Assembly (NCBI GenBank): GCA_021772595.1 | Contig: JAJFLS010000258.1 | Span: forward strand, 1-12,092 | Direction of reading: 5' to 3' | DNA length: 12,092 nucleotides | From: Opitutales bacterium | GTDB taxonomy: Bacteria; Verrucomicrobiota; Verrucomicrobiia; Opitutales; Opitutaceae | Part shown: piece by piece, positions 8,201 to 12,092 of the stretch | Numbering within the stretch: position 1 is the first letter of the stretch | How the letters are laid out: each line of letters begins with the position of its first letter | Notes under the pieces: generated by a model | What the model was told of the DNA's origin: nothing | The model's database searches: none | Seen by the model: only the letters and a program-made list of their open reading frames with translations | Made by a program: the position numbers and the translations under genes

Positions 8201-8666
8201 CGATCCGTCTACCTTCGGCTCGCGTTATGCGGGTGTCTTGGAGACCATGAACTCCAGACTGGCAAGAGATGGAACGCTCTCCTTGGAGCAACGCGAGTGG
8301 CGCATCAATGCCACCACTCGCTACGATTTCAAGGAGGAGTCATTCCTCAATGGATTGAGCGTAGGCGGATCGGTTCGCTATCAAAGCAAGGCGGCCGTCG
8401 GTTACCCGCTCATCAGGCCTGATGGCATTTTGATTCCCGATTTGGAAGGCGCCTTCTTCGGTCCAGCCGAAATCAATGGAGATCTGATGGCCAGCTACAC
8501 ACGCCAGCTTGCGGGCGACAAAACCTGGAAGATCCAGCTAAATATTCGCAACGCCTTCGGCGACGACGATCCGATTCCGGTCACGATAAATCCTGACGGA
8601 TTCGTGGCAGTATATCGCAATCCTAATCCAGGCGAAGTTACCATCACCAACACGATTAGCTTCTAG
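5295..8666 (+). CDS. TonB-dependent outer-membrane receptor
   Basis: Outer-membrane beta-barrel for energised uptake through TonB-ExbBD; 1123 residues from the ATG at 5295. That start gives a signal peptide (MNKKSRNIGG, then a hydrophobic stretch, cleavage probably after 'ELSA' at 29) and matches the layout of the second receptor at 10592; the frame itself is open back to an ATG at 4902. Residues 39-48 'EVFVLSPFSV' are the probable TonB-box region. The plug follows (about 56-190): 'TLAGTRLKTDLRDVGSAISV', 'FDDTGATDAAT', 'QRVRGL', 'TDIPFDSYNVER' and the closing 'NRGPNSLLFGLGNPGG' (162-177). The rest is a large barrel ending in 'VTITNTISF' with the C-terminal Phe expected for BAM-dependent insertion. 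Length is at the upper end for the family but usual for Opitutia receptors. The substrate is unknown. A terminator follows at 8703. Upstream are FecR and STN remnants. Confidence 0.9.
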   Translation: MNKKSRNIGGLFKGLLSLALASGTSELSAQEDNSDIEDEVFVLSPFSVDASGDDGYRSTSTLAGTRLKTDLRDVGSAISVMTREVFDDTGATDAATALSYGLSTEVGGEQGNYAGGGNQTNVRIRPQGRQRVRGLGSAVLTRNYFLTDIPFDSYNVERATINRGPNSLLFGLGNPGGVIDNSVLRASSSRDFGQIQFRLGERHSSRVSIDYNKSIIEGRFGIRVAALREDRNFKQDPAYEDDERLFAAFNAVLFEGSDGFLGSTVLRGNVESGEIRSNRPSITPPVDGITPWFNAPRLQDKDGNPIVSGQYDTEFEDWVLEDRFVPKYTINYLDGDKFPNRATSLNKIDAAPGIPYFIQLGLWYTDPNAQVPNVGLGGSDSDINGVESRFFWKSNPVYGRRELYNSSYFNPGAGFTDPRIDPASGIWDNANRLLSGNTHLVVEDFTAYNVALEQSLFGDRAGLEIVFDEQTYDTHRRTPFSDPELTIDINEFIGEDQPNPNLGRFWVKENSLGSFTNQEVDNSAFRATGFYTMDFSDVGDSLGNWLGKHTVTGFYSEHQRDDISRSVTPKWDSQTVEIQRVLNGNLAAFRRNVRSVVHLGDSLIGPSIGLDDVQLTDTINVGIPQEGDNYRFIYWDPNSYEIERDDFQVLNVLTSGDIGRAITESKVASMQSSFLGGDLVTLYGWREDDRDQWDRLANGRLDSGEWDGEGNLVLKPALAPGDPAPEATQTRTFSAVYHFSEDKLFELPFNSDLSFHYNESQNASVSSVRRDVTGQVIGPPNGETKEYGLTVELLDRDLSIKVNWFETTAGAANLGFINSSIGLMQTWTRWWNDGLTADVPIETANTFGGDEWSGAFSSYQDAFDTFNSWVPEPTRSLVNNRIENGVQTSDPIEGLSSTRDIVAEGFEVEMVGRFTDNWTISANVSKTETINSNSMPVLQHTIREIEQNIRNTMVNGMSMWDMNDSPIIGDPSTFGSRYAGVLETMNSRLARDGTLSLEQREWRINATTRYDFKEESFLNGLSVGGSVRYQSKAAVGYPLIRPDGILIPDLEGAFFGPAEINGDLMASYTRQLAGDKTWKIQLNIRNAFGDDDPIPVTINPDGFVAVYRNPNPGEVTITNTISF

Positions 8667-8702
8667 GACTGACTTCCTCTAGTTTGTATTCTAGTTACCT
8701 CC

Positions 8703-8733
8703 GGCCCCTGTCGCTATAGACAGGGGCCTTTTT
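8703..8733 (+). terminator. Rho-independent terminator of the receptor gene
   Basis: A perfect 10-bp GC-rich stem ggcccctgtc/gacaggggcc with loop gctata is followed directly by TTTTT, 37 bases after the receptor stop. A second small hairpin, gcaggct-gg-agcctgc, follows at 8734-8749. Confidence 0.9.
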
Positions 8734-8814
8734 GCAGGCTGGAGCCTGCGATGACATCAATTAGCGGACTTGATTGCCTTTTGCGCTGCCTGAGCGTCCC
8801 TTTTCAGCGAATCG

Positions 8815-8870
8815 GGTAGGGAGAGCTAGCTCCGACTTCGCCAAGACTTCGAAGGACATGTCGGTCCTTT
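8815..8870 (+). repeat. REP-like unit, GGTAG head, plus strand
   Basis: GGTAGGGAG (8815-8823) is followed by a small hairpin GGAG-agctag-CTCC and then aggac-atgtcg-gtcct. The GGTAGGGAG head also occurs on the minus strand at 9236-9244. The bases 8750-8814 hold nothing recognisable. Confidence 0.45.
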
Positions 8871-8924
8871 ATCTTCACCAGATTTTAAGAGGACTGTTTA
8901 ATAAGTTGATTAGGCGAATCGTTG

Positions 8925-8994
8925 GAACGGGACGGCGCCCGTTCACTACCCTGAAATTCCCTTGAAATAGGTAGCCTTCGGGCGCCGCCCCGAA
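8925..8994. repeat. Inverted pair of REP-like hairpins with CTACC/GGTAG heads
   Basis: Unit 1 (minus strand) is gaacggg-acggcg-cccgttc, a 7-bp stem at 8925-8944, followed by actacc, which is GGTAG-type on the minus strand. Unit 2 (plus strand) is ggtag at 8970-8974 followed by ttcggg-cgccgc-cccgaa (8977-8994). The two units share the core gggcgccg when read in the same orientation and have 6-base loops. They are 19 bases apart, head to head. The preceding bases 8889-8910 (gaggactgtttaataagttg) resemble a worn copy of the terminal repeat seen at 2833. Confidence 0.6.
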
Positions 8995-9023
8995 TGTATT
9001 TCCACCCATTAAATAGTTATTGA

Positions 9024-9183
9024 GAGACCGTTAAATAGGTCGAGAATCGCAGATGGTAGGGCTGCTTATCCCTAAGCAGCCGGTTTAGGATTAAAGCAAA
9101 TACGGCTGATCCCGCTCAGCGGGATCAGCCGTACCTTAGAATCCAGAATGTTGATAACAATCAGCACCTATTTGAACAGTCTC
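9024..9183. mobile_element. Second, degenerate copy of the inverted-repeat element, containing two hairpins
   Basis: Left end gagaccgttaaataggt (9024-9040) and right end acctatttgaacagtctc (9166-9183) are near-complementary, differing by one substitution and one indel. Both resemble the ends of the 2833-2988 element. The length (160 bp against 156) also agrees. No target duplication survives (tga against caa). Inside are gctgctta-tccc-taagcagc (9061-9080), preceded by GGTAGG at 9055, and a perfect 16-bp inverted repeat tacggctgatcccgct/agcgggatcagccgta around a single C (9101-9133), followed by ACC so that the minus strand begins GGTACGGCTG. These two hairpins face each other and share a GGTA(G/C)GGCTG head, so the element may carry, or have been invaded by, a REP pair. 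Confidence 0.55.
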
Positions 9184-9187
9184 CAAT

Positions 9188-9244
9188 AGGACTGAGCGCT
9201 CCTTCGCCGAAGGCTTCGGCAGCGCGCGGCCAGTCCTCCCTACC
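9188..9244 (-). repeat. REP-like unit, GGTAG head, minus strand
   Basis: Read on the minus strand it starts GGTAGGGAG and folds into a branched stem: aggactg (9188-9194) pairs with cagtcct (9231-9237), gcgct (9196-9200) with agcgc (9221-9225), and gccgaa (9206-9211) with ttcggc (9215-9220). It lies just beyond the DUF3500 stop, but there is no T-run, so it is probably a repeat rather than a terminator. Confidence 0.5.
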
Positions 9245-9295
9245 AATCGAATACAATTATCTTTGGACAAGAATGCTTATCCAGAAGAGTTGCCT

Positions 9296-10324
9296 CTAGT
9301 GGCTATGGTTGTGGTGTTCCCAGAGGATGTCGCGGCCGAAGTCGCCGTTGAAGTCGCGCCAGGCGGCGTGGATGTGGTTGGCCCCGTTTTGGATGTTGTC
9401 GTATTCAATTAAAAACGTCGGGCCTTGGATTCGATAGTAATGTGCGTCGCCGACTTCAGTGCCGCCGGCCCACGAGAAGGATACGTTTTCGATTCCCTCG
9501 TCTTTGAGCTTTTCCCATCGGTCTTTGGCGACTTCGGCGGGCATGTTTTGCAAATAAACGTCGATGAGTTTCTCGAGGCCCGCGACTTGCTTCGATGATA
9601 GGTCCGAGGCTTTGACGCCGTAAGAACTAATTGGGTACACTTTCGGATCGTCGCTGGAATAAATGTCTTTCGGCGCCTTGTCGGCGACGATCGCTTGCTT
9701 GCGCTGGTCGGCGCTCAATGACTTCAGGAGTTTGCGGCCTAGGTCTTCCTCGTCTTTGAGGGCTCGCAACCCTTTCTTTGGTCCTGAGAGAACGTTGGCA
9801 GGGTTCGCTCCCCAGAAGTTTGGCGTGGTCGATAGGAGCTTCCCTTCGACGACGGTAAAGTTGAGAGAGAGATGGTGTCCTTCGAAACGCCAACCCCAGG
9901 CGCCTTCCGAAGAAGGTTTTCCGAAGATGGAGGTATAGTAGAGTTCGGGATCACGGTGGTCGGAGTTTTCCAGCATGAGAAGGACCGCTTCGAGTCCCTG
10001 GATCTCCTTCACTTTCGCCTGTCCGATGGCGCTGAGACTGGCTGCTAGCAGGTCGGCTAGTTTAGCCTCTTGCGCGTCAGTGAGATCTTTCAAGTCAACC
10101 CCTTTGCGTTCCCCGGTAATCGGAACGAAATGCCAATTCGTGCGCTCGCCTTCGTCTTCCATTGGAAACGTAGCTCTCGCTTTGAGCTCCTTAGTGAGGG
10201 ATCCGAGAAAGGCGTTTGCTGCCTTCTGCATGTCTTGAGTAACCGGCTCAACCGCGTTCAAGGCGCTGCTGGAGACGATGAGGCTTAGGGTGATGACGGC
10301 GATTTTGAGCATTGATCTTTTCAT
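9296..10324 (-). CDS. Secreted DUF3500 domain protein
   Basis: A 342-residue protein with an N-terminal signal peptide (MKRSMLKIAV, then a hydrophobic stretch, cleavage probably after 'ALNA' at 24). The rest matches the DUF3500 pattern over its whole length: 'ERTNWHFVP' (60-68), 'SLSAIGQAK' (96-104), 'RDPELYYTSIFGKP' (124-137), 'WGWRFEGHHLSLN' (143-155), 'TPNFWGANP' (167-175), 'FSWAGG' (283-288), 'HYYRIQGPTFLIEYDN' (295-310), 'NHIHAAWRDFNGDFG' (316-330). It ends in a histidine-rich tail, WEHHNHSH. The conserved His/Asp/Trp residues could form a metal or ligand site, but the family has no established activity. ATG 10322-10324 is the best start by signal-peptide length; the in-frame ATG for Met5 is an alternative, and neither has a strong ribosome site. 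The gene converges with the first receptor and diverges from the second, so shared function is possible but shown only by proximity. Confidence 0.88.
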   Translation of the reverse strand: MKRSMLKIAVITLSLIVSSSALNAVEPVTQDMQKAANAFLGSLTKELKARATFPMEDEGERTNWHFVPITGERKGVDLKDLTDAQEAKLADLLAASLSAIGQAKVKEIQGLEAVLLMLENSDHRDPELYYTSIFGKPSSEGAWGWRFEGHHLSLNFTVVEGKLLSTTPNFWGANPANVLSGPKKGLRALKDEEDLGRKLLKSLSADQRKQAIVADKAPKDIYSSDDPKVYPISSYGVKASDLSSKQVAGLEKLIDVYLQNMPAEVAKDRWEKLKDEGIENVSFSWAGGTEVGDAHYYRIQGPTFLIEYDNIQNGANHIHAAWRDFNGDFGRDILWEHHNHSH

Positions 10325-10377
10325 GGGGATTCGGATGAGAATGGGTATTCTGTGAACGAAGGCAAGCGCTCTGAGTC

Positions 10378-10415
10378 GGTTAGGGCCTAGCGTGCCTGGA
10401 TGCCGTAGCCCTACC
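10378..10415 (-). repeat. Possible GGTAG-headed hairpin in the divergent intergenic region
   Basis: Minus strand: GGTAGGGC (10408-10415) pairs with ggttagggc (10378-10386) with one bulged base. The head matches the REP-like units at 8815-9244. The remaining 10325-10591 must hold the promoters of the divergent DUF3500 and receptor genes, but no -35/-10 pair with acceptable spacing stands out. Confidence 0.3.
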
Positions 10416-10591
10416 TTGGATAGCTGCCGATAATTTCATTTAGGGCTTAATTAGGTTTCTGAACTGTTTCAGGTCCAAATGCCTTTTTAACCGATGCGTA
10501 CTTTCTGATATTCGAAGGGCGTACGCTTCGAGAAAGATCACCCTCTTAGCGGATGCGGTCAAAAAGCTACGTCTATTCTAAAACCAATCCC

Positions 10592-12092
10592 ATGAAACGA
10601 AACATCATACTCAGATTCAGTATTTATTTCGCGGCAATTTTTTTGCCGCTTGTTGCCGGACAGGCACAGGAAAACGGTGAAGAACTCTATGAACTCAGTC
10701 CGTTCAGTGTAGCTGCTGGCGACAATGAAGGCTATCGCGCGACAACAACTCTGGCGGGTACTCGCCTTAAAACGAATCTTCGCGATGTTGGATCGGCCGT
10801 ATCGATTATTACGGACGAAATATTCGATGATACCGGAGCAACGGATGCCGCGACCATACTTGCGTATGCCCCCAATACCGAAGTCAGTGGAGTTCAAGGG
10901 AATTTTGCCGATCCGGCCTTTTCTGGAGGACGACCGAATCCATCTGAACAGCAGCGAGCGCCCCAGAATTCCCAGCGTGTGCGGGGCTTGGCGAAGGCCT
11001 CACTGACCCGTGGATATTTCCTGACCGATATCCCCTTCGACAATTACAACAGCGATCGGGTTACGATCAATCGCGGGCCTAATTCCTTACTATTTGGAAT
11101 TGGAGAACCGGGCGGAGTGATAAACAATTCGATCAATGGCGCTTCGCTCGGTCGAGATTTTGGGGAACTAGGCGTCCGGATTGGAGAGCGGGGTTCACAT
11201 CGCGTCACGTTCGATTATAACAAGGTGCTCTTGGAAGACCGCCTGGCGGTTCGGCTTTCATTATTGAACGAAGACACTGAATACCAGCAGCGTCCCACAT
11301 ATGAAGAGGACGAGCGCTATTATTTTGCGTTCGAAGGTGTTCTTTCCAAAAACGAAGCCTCCGAATTTCTCGATAGGACAGTGATTCGAGGCAATTACGA
11401 GGATGGAACAACCAAAGGCATTCCTCCGAGCCTAATTCCACCGGCAGAAGGAATCTCAAACTGGTTTTCTCTTCCCAGTCGCAGTTCCATAGAGTCCATT
11501 ACCGGCAGTACGTTGCCTGCGTATTGGGATGACGGAAGTTGGTCCCCGAAGTTAACTGTGGATACGCAGTGGGGAGCAGATTTTAATCGAGTTCCCGCGC
11601 CGGTTGGAGACTATGTCACGATTCAAATGCCCTTGGTCTACCGCAACGTGGACGCGCAAACTCCTTCTATTGGCTTGGCTAGTGATTCTAGCATTGCAGG
11701 TTCCATAGGTCGCGTTGTTTGGGTCAATGGTCGCGATCCCGGCTTTCTAGCGCGCTACGATACGATCGGTTCCCGTTCGCCGATTATCAGGGGTTTATAT
11801 CCGGGATTTACCGCCAGGACGCTTAACGACACGCGGATTTTCGATAACCGCAATCTATCGCTTGCCGGAACCTTGAATTTCGTCGAATCCGATTTTGACG
11901 CCACCAACGTCGTCCTTGAGCAGACGTTTCTAAAAGGCAAGGCGGGCATCGAGTTGGCGTATGATTCCCAAACTTATGAGAACTTAGCAAGGCTTCCGTT
12001 CGATATCGGATCGGGGAGTAACAACTCGTCCTTGGATCTTTGGGTAGACATGAACACGCACCTGTCGAACCAGGAGCCCAATCCTAATATCG
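10592..12092 (+). CDS. Second TonB-dependent receptor, paralogue of the first; 3' end outside window
   Basis: Open from ATG 10592 to the window edge (500 codons, no stop). The signal peptide MKRNIILRFS plus a hydrophobic stretch is probably cut after 'AGQA' (25). 'ELYELSPFSV' (31-40) aligns with the TonB-box region of the first receptor. The plug repeats its motifs: 'YRATTTLAGTRLKTNLRDVG', 'FDDTGATDAAT', 'RVRGL', 'FLTDIPFDNYN', 'INRGPNSLLFGIGEPGG'. The first barrel strands and loops follow ('VRIGERGSHRVTFDYNK' and 'DERYYFAFEGVL', each with a counterpart in the first receptor). An insertion rich in Pro, Gln and Asn (about 'FSGGRPNPSEQQRAPQNSQ') replaces a shorter Gly-rich loop. There is no STN domain and no FecR gene before it, so this is a plain transporter rather than a transducer. 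The ATG has no clear Shine-Dalgarno site. The substrate is unknown; divergence in the extracellular loops suggests a related but different ligand. Confidence 0.9.
   Translation, partial: MKRNIILRFSIYFAAIFLPLVAGQAQENGEELYELSPFSVAAGDNEGYRATTTLAGTRLKTNLRDVGSAVSIITDEIFDDTGATDAATILAYAPNTEVSGVQGNFADPAFSGGRPNPSEQQRAPQNSQRVRGLAKASLTRGYFLTDIPFDNYNSDRVTINRGPNSLLFGIGEPGGVINNSINGASLGRDFGELGVRIGERGSHRVTFDYNKVLLEDRLAVRLSLLNEDTEYQQRPTYEEDERYYFAFEGVLSKNEASEFLDRTVIRGNYEDGTTKGIPPSLIPPAEGISNWFSLPSRSSIESITGSTLPAYWDDGSWSPKLTVDTQWGADFNRVPAPVGDYVTIQMPLVYRNVDAQTPSIGLASDSSIAGSIGRVVWVNGRDPGFLARYDTIGSRSPIIRGLYPGFTARTLNDTRIFDNRNLSLAGTLNFVESDFDATNVVLEQTFLKGKAGIELAYDSQTYENLARLPFDIGSGSNNSSLDLWVDMNTHLSNQEPNPNI

Noticed and set aside
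8774..8965. A 63-codon plus-strand open frame in the repeat cluster
   Set aside because: It runs through REP-like hairpins and a decayed inverted-repeat end, with no protein-like features.
8815..9244. CRISPR array
   Set aside because: Units alternate in orientation, differ in stem sequence and have no constant spacer length.
10496..10532. gcgtac...gtacgc and tcgaag...cttcga short palindromes before the second receptor as operators
   Set aside because: Arms are only 6 bp and the palindromes overlap each other; not distinguishable from chance without comparison to other receptor promoters.
10559..10897. Minus-strand open frame over the start of the second receptor
   Set aside because: The plus strand here encodes a signal peptide, TonB-box region and plug; the minus frame is a shadow.

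Overview
The window looks like an accessory stretch of a marine-type Verrucomicrobiota genome (Opitutia, Opitutales/Puniceicoccales-like). This is inferred from the very large TonB-dependent receptors whose mature part opens with a '(V/L)(F/Y)xLSPFSV' segment and a 'TLAGTRLKT.LRDVGSA' plug, from a DUF3500 protein, and from a Y1 (REP-associated) transposase with palindromic repeats. No genus can be named from sequence alone.

Layout. 1-2729: the 3' part of a sodium:solute symporter gene followed 39 bp later by an FAD-dependent oxidoreductase, same strand, probably one transport/catabolism unit. 2730-5294: a rearranged patch. It holds a 156-bp element with 20-bp terminal inverted repeats (2833-2988), a PhoD-like alkaline phosphatase N-terminal fragment that ends abruptly (about 3323), an intact RAYT-type Y1 transposase (3359-4381), a decayed FecR anti-sigma/transducer gene in at least two reading frames (4443-4703), an inverted REP doublet (4768-4825), and a remnant of an STN signalling domain (about 5046-5192). 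The transposase sits exactly between the two broken genes. 5295-8666: a full-length TonB-dependent receptor that carries its own signal peptide and runs in frame with the STN remnant; a strong intrinsic terminator follows at 8703-8733. 8750-9244: no gene; a dense cluster of GGTAG-headed REP-like hairpins in both orientations, mixed with decayed copies of the inverted-repeat element. 9296-10324 (minus): a secreted DUF3500 protein. 10592-12092: a second, paralogous TonB-dependent receptor, divergent from the DUF3500 gene and cut by the window end.

How it works together. The two receptors would bring a bulky or scarce substrate across the outer membrane using TonB energy; the symporter would take a small product across the inner membrane; the oxidoreductase would act in the cytoplasm. 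The substrate cannot be read from the sequence. The most informative observation is that the first receptor was apparently once a FecR-regulated transducer (FecR followed by STN-plug-barrel) and has lost both regulatory parts: FecR is frameshifted and deleted, STN is only partly recognisable, and translation probably now starts at an ATG downstream of STN. RAYT insertion plus REP/inverted-repeat expansion is the likely agent of this remodelling (inference).
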